NCBI GenBank assembly: GCA_943735955.1
Contig: OX030964.1
Coordinates: forward strand, 922,575 to 986,574
Reading direction: 5' to 3'
DNA: 64,000 bases
DNA from: Piscicola geometra
Taxonomy: Eukaryota; Annelida; Clitellata; Hirudinida; Piscicolidae
Part shown: one piece after another, positions 33,127 through 44,809 of the stretch
How positions within the stretch are numbered: the stretch's first letter is position 1
How the letters are laid out: the number at the start of each line of letters is the position of its first letter
Position numbers and translations under genes: made by a program
The notes under the pieces: generated by a model
Databases searched by the model: none
What the model was told of the DNA's origin: nothing
What the model saw: the letters and a program-made list of their open reading frames with translations, nothing else

Positions 33127-33680
33127 TACATAATATAATACTTAACATAATATAATACTTAACATAATATAATACTTAACATAATATAATACTTAACATA
33201 ATATAATACTTAACATAATATAATACTTAACATAATATAATACTTAACATAATATAATACTTAACATAATATAATACTTAACATAATATAATACTTAACA
33301 TAATATAATACTTAACATAATATAATACTTAACATTATATAATACTTAACATAATATAATACTTAACATAATATAATACTTAACATAATATAATACTTAA
33401 CATAATATAATACTTAACATAATATAATACTTAACATAATATAATACTTAACATAATATAATACTTAACATAATATAATACTTAACATAATATAATACTT
33501 AACATAATATAATACTTAACATAATATAATACTTAACATAATATAATACTTAACATAATAAAATACTTAACATAATATAATACTTAACATAATATAATAC
33601 TTAACATAATATAATACTTAACATAAAATTATATTTAACATAATATTATACTTAACATAATATTATACTTAACATAAGTT
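33127..33680. repeat. 17-bp AT-rich satellite (ATAATATAATACTTAAC)
   Basis: About 32 copies, almost identical, with a few variants at the right end (ATAAAATTATATTTAAC, ATAATATTATACTTAAC). It is directly joined on its right side to the SINE 3' domain copy at 33691, i.e. it lies where that SINE's 3' tail should be. Confidence 0.95.
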
Positions 33681-33684
33681 AATA

Positions 33685-33750
33685 ATATATTATAACCCGA
33701 ATGGGCTTCCAGGCCACTCAGGCTGCATATTTTCATTTGCTCGACGTGAT
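33685..33750 (-). mobile_element. SINE 3' domain copy 3
   Basis: The minus strand reads CAAATGAAAATATGCAGCCT, GAGTGGCCTGGAAGCCCATT, CGGGTTATAATA. The 3' end points into the 17-bp satellite. The 33751-33875 stretch has no recognised feature. Confidence 0.75.
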
Positions 33751-33875
33751 CGAGGCTGCTCTCTTGGATGTGCTTATTGTCCTGGCTGCGGTGAGTGGAT
33801 GCTTGTTGATTTGGTGGTGACAGGGTGGTTGATGTGGTGAGTGGTCTATGAATGGTTGTGATGGGTGCATGCAAT

Positions 33876-34163
33876 TCCGCCACCATCACTTTCACAACCA
33901 CCACCATCACTTTCACAACCACCACCATCACTTTCACAACCACCACCATCACTTTCACAACCACCACCATCACTTTCACAACCACCACCATCACTTTCAC
34001 AACCACCACCATCACTTTCACAACCACCACCATCACTTTCACAACCACCACCATCACTTTCACAACCACCACCATCACTTTCACAACCACCACCACCATC
34101 ACTTTCACAACCACCACCATCACTTTCACAACCACCACCATCACTTTCACAACCACCTTCACT
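33876..34163. repeat. 21-bp minisatellite (CACTTTCACAACCACCACCAT)
   Basis: Thirteen copies, one with an additional CCA. Frames in all six directions are open. It ends at TTCACTGCCACCAAG just before a candidate exon. Confidence 0.95.
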
Positions 34164-34165
34164 GC

Positions 34166-34252
34166 CACCAAGACTACCCGGGCCTCGAGAACCCTTGATG
34201 ATCAACGACCTACGACAAAAGGTCCTCATCCCATTCAGAGCCTACACTGCAG
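34166..34252 (+). other. candidate exon, unassigned
   Basis: In the frame starting at 34168 it reads LPGPREPLMINDLRQKVLIP, then FRAYTAG, ending just before GTTTGA at 34253. The text is not repeat-derived and looks like protein. I do not recognise it; no acceptor better than CCACCAAG precedes it. Confidence 0.3.
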
Positions 34253-34501
34253 GTTTGATTCCTGATGGGGCATTTTCAATTATTTTGTTTGTTAAGATTT
34301 TTATGTTTTGTTTTTTTATAGCTTTTCCTACTAAAACGATCGCTACAACTATAAAGCATTGCGACCACGACCATCACTAAGCTATTCCCCTACCATCATT
34401 GCTACTACTCCTAACACGTCACCCTACTACACCCAACCACCACCACCAACCACACCCTACCACCACCACCAACCACATCCAACCACCACCACCAACCACA
34501 C

Positions 34502-34729
34502 CCAACCACCACGAGCTCTGACAAACCCTGGAACCGATTCAATGAGTTTCTTCTCTACCTTGAGCAAAGAATGGTATCCAGTGGGCTGTTTTCCTACAAA
34601 GACAACAAGCTTGGGGTTTTCCAAGAGAACAGCAGCCCCTTCTCAAGACAGTTTTAGAAAGGCAAAAGAGAGACTTGGACATTTTTTTGGTTGACATCCT
34701 AACGTACATTGATACAATGTATGAACCAG
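34502..34729 (+). pseudogene. candidate exon with a one-base frameshift, unassigned
   Basis: One frame reads SSDKPWNRFNEFLLYLEQRM, VSSGLFSYKDNKLGVFQENS, then a stop at about 34655. The frame one base away continues LLKTVLERQKRDLDIFLVDI, LTYIDTMYEP and meets a strong GTAAGG donor at 34730. Both halves are protein-like, so one base seems lost or gained near 34640. The upstream limit is unclear, running out of CCA repeats. The family is not recognised. It could be a host exon with an assembly error or a pseudogene. Confidence 0.4.
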
Positions 34730-34794
34730 GTAAGGCATTTAGAGTGGGATCTTAACCTAGAGTTAGTATTTGACTAACTCTACCCTCTCTAAAT

Positions 34795-34832
34795 CTAACC
34801 TTAACCCTAACTCTAACCCTTACCCTTAAATC
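34795..34832. repeat. short telomere-like CCCTAA tract
   Basis: TAACCTTAACCCTAACTCTA and ACCCTTACCCTTA, about six degenerate CCCTAA-type units. Too short for a telomere; possibly an interstitial remnant or chance. Confidence 0.5.
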
Positions 34833-34959
34833 TGAATATTTTAATCAAATTTTTTAAAAATAAATATGTACAATTTATTAATATATTTTGAAAGAAATTG
34901 AAATAAATTTTTTAGTGAAAGTAAGTGAATAATTTCTATAATATCAAAAAGTAGATTCT

Positions 34960-35030
34960 GCTGAGATTTGAACTTGGATCGTAAGATTTTGAGTCTTGAG
35001 TGTTAACCGTTAGTACGGAACCCCTTAGAA
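34960..35030 (-). mobile_element. tRNA-Leu-like SINE head or tRNA relic
   Basis: The minus strand has GGTTCCGTACTAACGGTTAA (A-box region), anticodon arm AAGA-CTCAAAA-TCTT with anticodon CAA, and B box AAGTTCAAATCT. The acceptor stem does not close, so it is not a functional tRNA gene. Confidence 0.45.
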
Positions 35031-35469
35031 AATCACTTTTTAATATTCAAAACCTACTTCAAACGTTGGATATTAATTATTGGCTTACCACAGTGGTTTC
35101 AGACACTTTCTAATAATAATAATGAAATTGATAATAATAATAAATGAATAGGTGTGTTGATGGCGAACTGACTTCGCTAAAATTTTAAATGTGTAAAGTT
35201 ATGGGAACCTCTAGCCGTTTTAAAATGCATACATTATCCATCTATCACTCAGCTCCCTCGTATCCATAACTAATTTATTCATCACGCACACCACCATGAA
35301 CTCATTCACACATCCCTCCATCCATCCCTCACTAGCTTCCTTACACAACATTCATCAATCTTTCTCTCGTGCATCCTCCTCCCATCCTCCCTCCATTGGC
35401 CCGTCTCCAGCCAATCCTGCTGCAGCACTCCTCCTTCAACACAGCTGCCATGCAGAACGATGCTTCGTC

Positions 35470-35815
35470 TCTACACGTACTACATACACGAAAGCACACA
35501 ACCATACTCACAAATATACACAAACACACAAGCATACAACTATACACATCCATACACACAAGCACACCTCATACACACAAGCACACATACACACAAGAAC
35601 ACAGCCATACACACAAGCACACATAAAAACAAGGACACACCCATACACACAAGCACACATACACACAAGAACACACCCATACACACAAGCACACATACAA
35701 ACAAGAACACACCCATACACACAAGCACATATACACACAAAAATAACCCATACACACAAGCACACATACAGACAAGAGCAAACACGTACACACAAGCACA
35801 CATACACAGAAAGAG
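35470..35815. repeat. CACACAAGCACACATAC array
   Basis: Units of about 36 bp (ACACACAAGCACACATACAC plus AAGAACACACCCAT) repeated 8-9 times; the + strand has almost no T-G pairs. The nearby 35290-35470 stretch contains ordinary sequence without a recognised gene. Confidence 0.85.
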
Positions 35816-35871
35816 ACGTTAAAAGCGTTGGTGTTTCACTTTCATGATCTATTGGTCTTCATTGTGTTAAT

Positions 35872-36241
<370 letters not shown>

Positions 36242-36359
36242 AACAATGAAATCCAGGACTTCCGGGTTATTGCGAGTTGATAGTGAAGAATGGTAGTGAT
36301 GATGATGATGATGACTTAAGACACGCCAAGTTAATTGTATAGGCTAATCTTCGATGGAT

Positions 36360-36760
36360 CGGTGTGTGCGTGTTGTGGTGTGGTGTGTGTGTGTGTTGTG
36401 GTGTGTTGTGATGTGGTGTGTGTGTGTTGTGGTGTGGTGTGTGCGTGTTGTGGTGGGGTGTGTGTGTGTTGTGGTGTGTTGTGGTGTGTTGTGTGTTGTG
36501 TGTGTGGTGTGGTGAGATGTGTGTGTGTGGTGTTGTAAAAATGTGGTAGCGTGGTGTGTTGTATTGGGTTATGTGTGTAGTGTAGTGTAGTTTGGTGGTG
36601 TAGTGTGTTTTTTGTTGTGTTGTAGTGGTGTAATGTGGGATAGTGTAGTGAGTGTTTTGTGTTATGTTGTGGTGTTTTTTGTGATGGTTTAGTCTAGTGT
36701 AGTATAGTTTGGTGTGGTGTAGTGTAGTTTGGTGATGTGAAGTGTGGTGTAAGACCATCA
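36360..36760. repeat. GTGTTGTGGTGTG low-complexity tract
   Basis: Imperfect GTG/TTG/GTA strings without a fixed period. Confidence 0.8.
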
Positions 36761-36764
36761 CTAT

Positions 36765-36933
36765 CTTTACTATCACCACCACTGGTCCTAGTACCATCAT
36801 CATCTTCACTATCACCACCACTGGTCCTAGTACCATCATCATCTTCACTATCACCACCACTGGTCCTAGTACCATCATCATCTTCACTATCACCACCACT
36901 GGTCCTAGTACCATCATCATCTTCACTACTATC
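36765..36933. repeat. 39-bp minisatellite, 4 copies
   Basis: The unit CTATCACCACCACTGGTCCT, AGTACCATCATCATCTTCA is repeated four times exactly. Confidence 0.95.
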
Positions 36934-37007
36934 AAAACGGCGCTTTCAAGCACGTTCACAATCCATCTATTCTTCTTTAAGTGGTTAGTTTTTCTCCTTC
37001 TCCCTTC

Positions 37008-37320
37008 TATCCATCCATCCATCCATCCATCCATCCATCCATCCATCCATCCATCCATCCATCCATCCATCCATCCATCCATCCATCCATCCATCCATCC
37101 ATCCATCCATCCATCCATCCATCCATCCATCCATCCATCCATCCATCCATCCATCCATCCATCCATCCATCCATCCATCCATCCATCCATCCATCCATCC
37201 ATCCATCCATCTATCCATCCATCCATCCATCCATCCATCCATCCATCCATCCATCCATCCATCCATCCATCCATCCATCCATCCACCCATTCATCCAACC
37301 ATCCATCCATCAATCATTCC
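37008..37320. repeat. (ATCC)n microsatellite
   Basis: About 70 units, nearly perfect, degenerating at the right end (ACCC, ATTC, AACC). Confidence 0.98.
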
Positions 37321-37377
37321 ATCAATTAGTTTGAAATCGTCTGCGAGGTGAACACACAAAAGATGCTAATTGAGAGT

Positions 37378-39093
37378 AGTGTAGTGTGTGTGGTATTGCA
37401 GTTTGGTGGAGTGTGTGTGGTATTGCAGTTTGGTGGAGTGTGTGTGGTATTGCAGTTTGGTGTAGTGTGTGTGGTATTGCAGTTTGGTGGAGTGTGTGTG
37501 GTATTGCAGTTTGGTGTAGTGTGTGTGGTATTGCAGTTTGGTGGAGTGTGTGTGGTATTGCAGTTTGGTGGAGTGTGTGTGGTATTGCAGTTTGGTGGAG
37601 TGTGTGTGGTATTGCAGTTTGGTGGAGTGTGTGTGGTATTGCAGTTTGGTGGAGTGTGTGTGGTATTGCAGTTTGGTGGAGTGTGTGTGGTATTGCAGTT
37701 TGGTGGAGTGTGTGTGGTATTGCAGTTTGGTGGAGTGTGTGTGGTATTGCAGTTTGGTGGAGTGTGTGTGGTATTGCAGTTTGGTGGAGTGTGTGTGGTA
37801 TTGCAGTTTGGTGGAGTGTGTGTGGTATTGCAGTTTGGTGGAGTGTGTGTGGTATTGCAGTTTGGTGGAGTGTGTGTGGTATTGCAGTTTGGTGGAGTGT
37901 GTGTGGTATTGCAGTTTGGTGGAGTGTGTGTGGTATTGCAGTTTGGTGGAGTGTGTGTGGTATTGCAGTTTGGTGGAGTGTGTGTGGTATTGCAGTTTGG
38001 TGGAGTGTGTGTGGTATTGCAGTTTGGTGGAGTGTGTGTGGTATTGCAGTTTGGTGGAGTGTGTGTGGTATTGCAGTTTGGTGGAGTGTGTGTGGTATTG
38101 CAGTTTGGTGGAGTGTGTGTGGTATTGCAGTTTGGTGGAGTGTGTGTGGTATTGCAGTTTGGTGGAGTGTGTGTGGTATTGCAGTTTGGTGGAGTGTGTG
38201 TGGTATTGCAGTTTGGTGGAGTGTGTGTGGTATTGCAGTTTGGTGGAGTGTGTGTGGTATTGCAGTTTGGTGGAGTGTGTGTGGTATTGCAGTTTGGTGG
38301 AGTGTGTGTGGTATTGCAGTTTGGTGGAGTGTGTGTGGTATTGCAGTTTGGTGGAGTGTGTGTGGTATTGCAGTTTGGTGGAGTGTGTGTGGTATTGCAG
38401 TTTGGTGGAGTGTGTGTGGTATTGCAGTTTGGTGGAGTGTGTGTGGTATTGCAGTTTGGTGGAGTGTGTGTGGTATTGCAGTTTGGTGGAGTGTGTGTGG
38501 TATTGCAGTTTGGTGGAGTGTGTGTGGTATTGCAGTTTGGTGGAGTGTGTGTGGTATTGCAGTTTGGTGGAGTGTGTGTGGTATTGCAGTTTGGTGGAGT
38601 GTGTGTGGTATTGCAGTTTGGTGGAGTGTGTGTGGTATTGCAGTTTGGTGGAGTGTGTGTGGTATTGCAGTTTGGTGGAGTGTGTGTGGTATTGCAGTTT
38701 GGTGGAGTGTGTGTGGTATTGCAGTTTGGTGGAGTGTGTGTGGTATTGCAGTTTGGTGGAGTGTGTGTGGTATTGCAGTTTGGTGGAGTGTGTGTGGTAT
38801 TGCAGTTTGGTGGAGTGTGTGTGGTATTGCAGTTTGGTGGAGTGTGTGTGGTATTGCAGTTTGGTGGAGTGTGTGTGGTATTGCAGTTTGGTGGAGTGTG
38901 TGTGGTATTGCAGTTTGGTGGAGTGTGTGTGGTATTGCAGTTTGGTGGAGTGTGTGTGGTATTGCAGTTTGGTGGAGTGTGTGTGGTATTGCAGTTTGGT
39001 GGAGTGTGTGTGGTATTGCAGTTTGGTGGAGTGTGTGTGGTATTGCAGTTTGGTGGAGTGTGTGTGGTATTGCAGTTTGGTGGAGTGTGTGTG
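37378..39093. repeat. 27-bp minisatellite, about 63 copies, very uniform
   Basis: The unit GTGTGTGTGGTATTGCAG, TTTGGTGGA has no detectable variation except GGTGTAGTG in the third and fifth copies at the left edge. The period is 9 codons, which creates four frames over 550 codons (GGVCVVLQF, CGIAVWWSV, CSLVECVWY, HTLHQTAIP). It continues into (GTGTG)n at 39094-39175. A plain spacer follows at 39180-39780. Confidence 0.97.
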
Positions 39094-39786
39094 GTGTGGT
39101 GTGGTGTGGTGTAGTGTGCTGTGGTGTGGTGTGGTGTGGTGTGGTGTGGTGTGGTGTGGTGTGGTGTGGTGTAGGGTGGGCTCGTAGTGTGGTTTGATGT
39201 GGTGGAGTGTTCTGTGGTTTGATGCTCAATATGATAAGGGAACAGTTAGTGTTTTGTAATGGGATGCACTTATACAGTGTAGTGTGGTGATGCAGTCCTG
39301 CTTCCTAACTGTTGTGGTGTATTGAAATCCAGTGCGGTGGTGCAGTGTAGAGTTGTGTGGTATGCAGAAAATTTTTTCATATAAAATTTACTGGTTTCAT
39401 GAAAAAAAATCTGAAAGTTCTTTTTTCTTTAAATAATGGCACTGAGAAGGGTTTGAAACGACACCATCGGGTTGGTTCAAAGGCTTCATATTAAAAATCT
39501 TAAAGTTTCAAAACTGAGTGATTAAATGCGTAGGAAAGTGTATTTAGGATAAATAGGCCAGAAAAAAATAAGATGAAGAGGAAGAGGAGGAGGATGAAGA
39601 GGAAGAGAAGGATGAATAAGAAGGGGATGAAGAGAAGGATATAAAAGCATGCTTCCTTCTTGCACTGCATCTTCAAGTCTCTGAGCGAAAGGTGTTCCAG
39701 GCGCCATCTAACACAACTTGAACACCACCAACAAAAAGAATCTCGCCACGTACAACCTCACCACTAACAGCAGCAGCATCAACGAC

Positions 39787-39880
39787 AGTAACAACAGCAA
39801 TAACAACAACAGCAACAACAACAACAACAACAACAACAACAGCAACAACAATAAAAACAACAACAACAACAGAAATGGAG
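39787..39880. repeat. (CAA)n microsatellite
   Basis: CAACAA runs with CAG and TAA interruptions. Confidence 0.9.
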
Positions 39881-39980
39881 CCTTGTTTCAATGAAACTGA
39901 CCCAAGTTTCTACAAGTGAGGCATCTTGTTGCATTGCTACTGCAAGGGCGCTCGTCTTGAATGAGGCGTGCAGGGGGCGC

Positions 39981-40237
39981 TGTTCGAACTTTTTTGGAGT
40001 AGTTCGGACTTTTTTGAAGCTGTTCGGACTTGTTTGGAGCAGTTCGGACTTGTTTGAAGCTGTTCGGACTTGTTTGGAGCTGTTCGGACTTGTTTTGAGC
40101 TGTTCGGACTTGTTTGGATCAGTTCGGACTTGTTCAGAGCTGTTTGGACTTGTTTGGAGCAGTTCGGACTTGTTTGAAGCTGTTCGGACTTGTTTGGAGC
40201 AGTTCGGACTTGTTTAGAGCTGTTCGGAGTTTTTTGT
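39981..40237. repeat. 20-bp minisatellite, about 13 copies
   Basis: The unit AGTTCGGACTTGTTTGGAGC alternates with TGTTCGGACTTGTTTGAAGC, so a 40-bp dimer is visible in places. Confidence 0.95.
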
Positions 40238-40265
40238 CTTTCGCCTGCTTCAGCAATAAGGCCAC

Positions 40266-40959
40266 ATGCTGCTTGCGTTGTTTCTTTTTTTGTTTTTATT
40301 TTTATTTCCATTTTTTTTGGTAATTTTTCAACATACGCATGAAATTTTCAGCTGCTACAAGTTCTGTTTTCATTACTATTTACACTACTACCTACAACAA
40401 CAACAACAAGTTTTTTGGAATATGTGTTTTTTAAACCAACAAGCCAACAATCAAAACTCTCCAAAACTGGACAAAAGACAACGACAAAGGCAAATACTCC
40501 AACATCAAAACAAACAAAGCAATCACAAAAAGCGCAAAGCTCAAAGACACCATGAGAAAGTCGACGAGGCACATCAGACCCAACTGGTGAGACCCTGGGA
40601 TTTGCCGCCCAAGGAACAAAAAAAACAAATGCTTCAAGAACTTCAAGAACAACAACCATCTGAGCAGACACAACATGAGAGCACATGTTACATAAGCCTT
40701 CCATCTCAGCTGAAATATTCTTCCAGTAACAGCAACATCGATAACAAAATACACAATTCAAATAATGACAAAAACAAGAACACGCTACGGCCACTCGCCA
40801 AAGCAGATCTCTCTGACAAAACAATAACATTTGAGCTTCTTCATGATCTCATTATGCTCCAGCCATTCACGCAACAGGAACTTGACCTGGTTTTATTTGG
40901 GCATATGACCACACCGGAAAGAGCTGAATCCTTGTCGTCTTTGAAAGATCGCCCATGTG
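40266..40959 (+). CDS. candidate exon of unknown, Asn/Gln-rich protein
   Basis: A 231-codon open stretch ending in phase 1 before a perfect GTGAGT donor (40960). The N-terminal two thirds are Lys/Gln/Asn-rich (KLDKRQRQRQILQHQNKQSN, EQKKQMLQELQEQQPSEQTQ). The last third looks folded: ADLSDKTITFELLHDLIML, QPFTQQELDLVLFGHMTTPE, RAESLSSLKDRPCG. A plausible acceptor is AAATTTTCAG at 40342-40351, which would start at CTGCTACAAG. Composition resembles the Asn-rich exon of the C19orf47-like gene. I do not recognise a family. The real start is not known. Confidence 0.4.
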
Positions 40960-40964
40960 GTGAG

Positions 40965-41328
40965 TGGGAGGGTGGTTTGAGGGTTGGTTGGAAGAGAAAA
41001 AGTGGTTTGAGGGTTGGTTGGAGGAGAAGAGGTGGTTTGAGGGTTGGTTGGAAGAGAAGAGGTGGTTTTAGGGTTGGTTGGAGGAAAAGAGGTGGTTTGA
41101 GGGTTGGTTGGAAGAAAAGAGGTGGTTTGAGGGTTGGTTGGAGGAGAAGAGGTGGTTTGAAAGTTGGTTGGAAGAAAAGAGATGGTTTGAGGGTTGGTTG
41201 AAAGAGAAGAAGTGGTTTGAGGGTTGGTTGGAAGAGAAGAGATGGTTTGAAGGTTGGTTGGAGGAGAAGAGGTGGTTTGAGGGTTGGTTGGAAGAGAAGA
41301 GGTGGTTTCAGGGTTGGTTGGAAAATGT
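40965..41328. repeat. 30-bp minisatellite, 12 copies
   Basis: The unit GGTTTGAGGGTTGGTTGGAA, GAGAAGAGGT has A/G changes. It begins at the donor of the candidate exon ending at 40959, so it would be intronic. Confidence 0.95.
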
Positions 41329-41479
41329 AAAGACCCCTCAGAACATAGTTTAACGATAACACTGGCTAACGCAGGATGTTATTTTCAGTGAAATATTTTC
41401 AGAAAATAACAAAAAAGGCTACTTTTTCTTCAGTGTGAATTTCACTGAAGAAAATTTCCGATTTTTTTATCATTACCCT

Positions 41480-41935
41480 TGTCATGTTGTTCCTTCGTCC
41501 GTCGAGTCGACGAGGACCACTTTGAAGTCATTCGGAGGGTGTTGTGACTGGCTCTCTGTGTGTGCGCAGATGGCTGATGAGGCCGATCCTGGCACAGAAG
41601 GTTCGGGAACATGAGGGACATGGGATGAGTGCGACGTCTCCAGGAGGGTTGTCAGTGTGGGCTTTTCGGACTTGCCTCTTCTTTTCTGCGGCGTTGATCC
41701 TGTTTGCCTCACAGGTCATGGCACCTTTGTGAATGGAAGAGCGCCAGGTGGAACGATTTGTTGCAGCTTGTTCCCAAGTTTCTACATTGATATAAAACGC
41801 TTTTAGTGAGGCTTTCAGAGTGTCTTTAAAGCGTTTCTTTTGCCCACCCTGAGACCGCTGTGCATGCAGAAGTTCACCATAGAAGAGTCTTTTTGGCAGT
41901 CTCTCGTCTGGCATTCGGACTACGTGCATTTTATC
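41480..41935 (-). mobile_element. CFDP2-type LINE 3' end, second copy
   Basis: Minus strand: HVVRMPDERLPKRLFYGELL, HAQRSQGGQKKRFKDTLKAS, NVETWEQAATNRSTWRSSIH, CPSCSRTFCARIGLISHLRT and stop at 41528. The frame is intact in this part. It is almost identical to the copy at 1-536 but in opposite orientation; both share the 3' end GACGAA..AACAACATG. 5'-truncated at about 41930. Confidence 0.88.
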
Positions 41936-42079
41936 AAAAAACATTTCATTCTTTCTAGATTTGCAATATAACAAAACAAAAATGTCTTTCCGAACTGGAG
42001 CAGAGAAAGTTTAATCAAAATATCTAATAGTTAAGAATTGCCACATCATTAGACCCCCGATTTATAAACTTAAAATGTC

Positions 42080-42735
42080 TTCAAAACGATAAAAGAGAAG
42101 CAACGTGGAAATGGTTGGAGAAACTATCAGAAGAAAACGACTTCCAAAACTATGCAGCCTTCATCAAAAAAGTGACTACGAACTTATGTAGCTTCAGATT
42201 CTGAAGATGAAGATACTTCAGTAATGACAGTCAATAATTCAACGTTATAGAACAAAATCTGAAGTAGGCTTGGAGAGTTGTCTTCTTGTTTGGTGACAAC
42301 AACACGAAGGAGCATATCCGTCTTTGCGAAACTGGCAAGAAAGTACTTGTCATCTCCTGCAAGTACAGTTCCATGTGAACGTCTTTTTAGCTTGTCAGGA
42401 CACATAGTTAGAATGAAAAAAGCCTCCTTTAATCCAACTAATGTAAAAAAGACTTGTTTGCTTGAGTAACTGGCTCAAAAAGATGTTTGAGAATTGCATT
42501 TCTTATCATTTATGGATTCATTTATTTTCTTTCAAATGTCGATAACTTTGATCAATAAATTCTGATGAAATTTCTATTTCATTTGTTAGAGAAATTTTTT
42601 TAAAATACTATTTAATAATAGTGTCAAAATGCTAATAAAATGTGCGTTTTAATACGATAAACGGATGTTTAAAATTTTTAATCGAACGATAAACGCATGA
42701 TTAAAATTTTTAATCGAACGATTAACGGCGATTAA
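42080..42735 (+). mobile_element. hAT relic, dimerisation domain
   Basis: + strand 42310-42466: SVFAKLARKYLSSPASTVPC, ERLFSLSGHIVRMKKASFNP, TNVKKTCLLE, the conserved hAT C-terminus. Upstream coding (NYAAFIKKVTTNLCSF) is frame-broken. At 42620-42735 the motif TTTTTAATCGAACGATTAAC with variants is repeated and may be the subterminal region. Confidence 0.75.
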
Positions 42736-42961
42736 AATTTTAAACTTGGCATTCTGGAGCAATTTCTCGAATACCACTTTTGAATCTCAGAGCGTTTGTT
42801 CAGCCGCCTCTACTCGGAGCTGACCACAAACTGCAGCCTCGTTTTTGCACTTTTAGTCTTAGTGGCGATCTGGGAGAGAATCTCATGCCACTTATATTTT
42901 AGTAGACTTTCATTAGCAAAAGTGATACCACCAATCAGGGTGTAAGCTATGTGCGAAGAGT

Positions 42962-43811
42962 GTGAAAGGAAAATGCAGCAATGCAGAAAGGGTGGGGGTG
43001 TTGAAGAGGAAAACTCTAATGGGTGATGTTGAGAGAGGCTGCATAGGTGGGTGTAATAATAGTTGCAGGAGTTGTAGTTGCAGCGGTTCTCATGTGGTAA
43101 ACCTGTTGGAAAAAAAAACAAAAAACAGCCATAGCAACAAAAACAACAAAAACTGGTTGAGAAAAATCAACTTAGCCAGGTCACAAAGCAAACAAAACGT
43201 GAGAGGCTTCAAAAAGAGCAGAGACATCGTGAAAGGAAGGCTGCTACTCGGACAAGGGGCAAAGGATGGAAAAGATGGAGTGAAAGAGAGAAATACTGAA
43301 AAAAGAATGAAAAAAAAGAAAAAAAGAAAGAGTGAGAGAATAACAGAAAGCGATGGAGTGGTTGAAAGGGGCGGATGTGCACCTGGGAGAGAAGACAAAT
43401 CTAGGGATGGTCGTGGAGATGAGACTTTTAATTTTGGTTGCGTTGTTGATGTTGATTATGGTGGTCTTGATGGTGATGATGGTGATGGTGGTGATGATGG
43501 TGATGATGGTGATGGTGGTGATGATGGTGATGGTGGTGATGATGGTGATGATGGTGATGGTGGTGATGATGGTGATGATGGTGATGGTGGTGATGATGGT
43601 GATGGTGGTGATGATGGTGATGATGATGGTGAAGACGATGGTGATCATGGTGAGGACGATGGTGATGATGGTGATGATGATGCCACTAATGATGTCATAG
43701 AATCTTTTTTCCGTGCATATATTCAACAGCTGGATGAAGATGACGACGATGATGATATGGCAACTAAAGCTAACAGTCATACCATTCCTACTTCTACCAA
43801 CACTTCTGCTG

Positions 43812-43878
<67 letters not shown>

Positions 43879-43908
43879 TACTACTACTACTACTACTACT
43901 GCTATTAA

Positions 43909-43949
<41 letters not shown>

Positions 43950-44761
43950 ATACTACTACTACAACTACTAATATTACTACTACAACTATTAATACTCCTA
44001 CAACCCCCACTACTACTAGTACCTTCACTACTAAGAACAATGCCACCTCCCTCACTTGTCGCAACTTTGCGAGGACTCTCGTGAGCAAAGAGTGCAAGCC
44101 CTATGGAAATGATATCGGAGGTGATGATGACGATCACAGAGATTATGACTTTGACAACGACTTTTTTTATGCCTCTTCACTCAAACATGCAATCGAATGT
44201 CTCCGCAGCAACAACAATAACTACAACGACGACAGCAACTATAACGACAAAAACAACAATATAAAAATTAAAAAAAACATAAAAAATGAAGAAAACGATA
44301 ACCACAAACTTTTCACTAACAAAACTTACAACTACAAGCATATGTGCAATTTTCTTGGGAGCGAAATGAGTAGCGTAGAGATAAACAACAACAACGCCAA
44401 CTACGACAACAACAACTACGTCAACTACGACAACAACAACTACGTCAACTACGACAACAACAACTTGCATAAAACCCCTTTTGTATTTAATAAAAAAAAC
44501 AACAAAATCGAGTTTATAAGGGACAACGACAACAACAAAAGCATCAACAAGGCTATTATTTTGGGCAATAACAAGCACAACTCCAACAACGAAACGACAA
44601 CATATTTAACAAGCACTATAATGACTCTGAACAACAGCATAAACACCAGCATCAGCAACAACATCAGCAACAACATCAGCAACAACACTCCTAAATACAT
44701 CAACAGTGAGGAGGCTGCTCCTGATGATGATGGTGATGACCGATTACTTCTTAAATCGTAA
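42962..44761 (+). CDS. 599-codon low-complexity ORF, uncertain gene
   Basis: Open from 42962 to TAA at 44761. Parts: Lys/Arg-rich ([14 protein letters not shown]), (GAT/GGT)n Gly/Asp (43450-43690), (ACT)n Thr (43805-43990), then [47 protein letters not shown], Asn/Tyr repeats (NYDNNNYV x3), [20 protein letters not shown], ending [17 protein letters not shown]. An 1800-base frame across several unrelated repeats is unlikely by chance alone, and the non-repeat islands look like protein. But no family is recognised and no upstream exon is proven. It may be the last exon of the same gene as the candidate at 40266-40959. Confidence 0.35.
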
Positions 44762-44809
44762 CCCTGTTAAAATCCATTTGCCTTCACATCAACCCATCAA
44801 TCCATCCAT

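Noticed and set aside
34960..35030. Functional tRNA-Leu gene
   Set aside because: Anticodon arm and B box are present but acceptor and D stems do not pair; kept only as a tRNA-like relic.
37322..39229. Four overlapping ORFs over 550 codons with 9-residue repeats on both strands
   Set aside because: A 27-bp array is open in most frames automatically; no non-repeat protein part.
42810..43121. Minus-strand ORF with SLLKYKWHEILSQIATKTKS, possible MADF/SANT-like domain
   Set aside because: Only a short protein-like stretch, no start or splice context, and the opposite strand is equally open; could not be supported.
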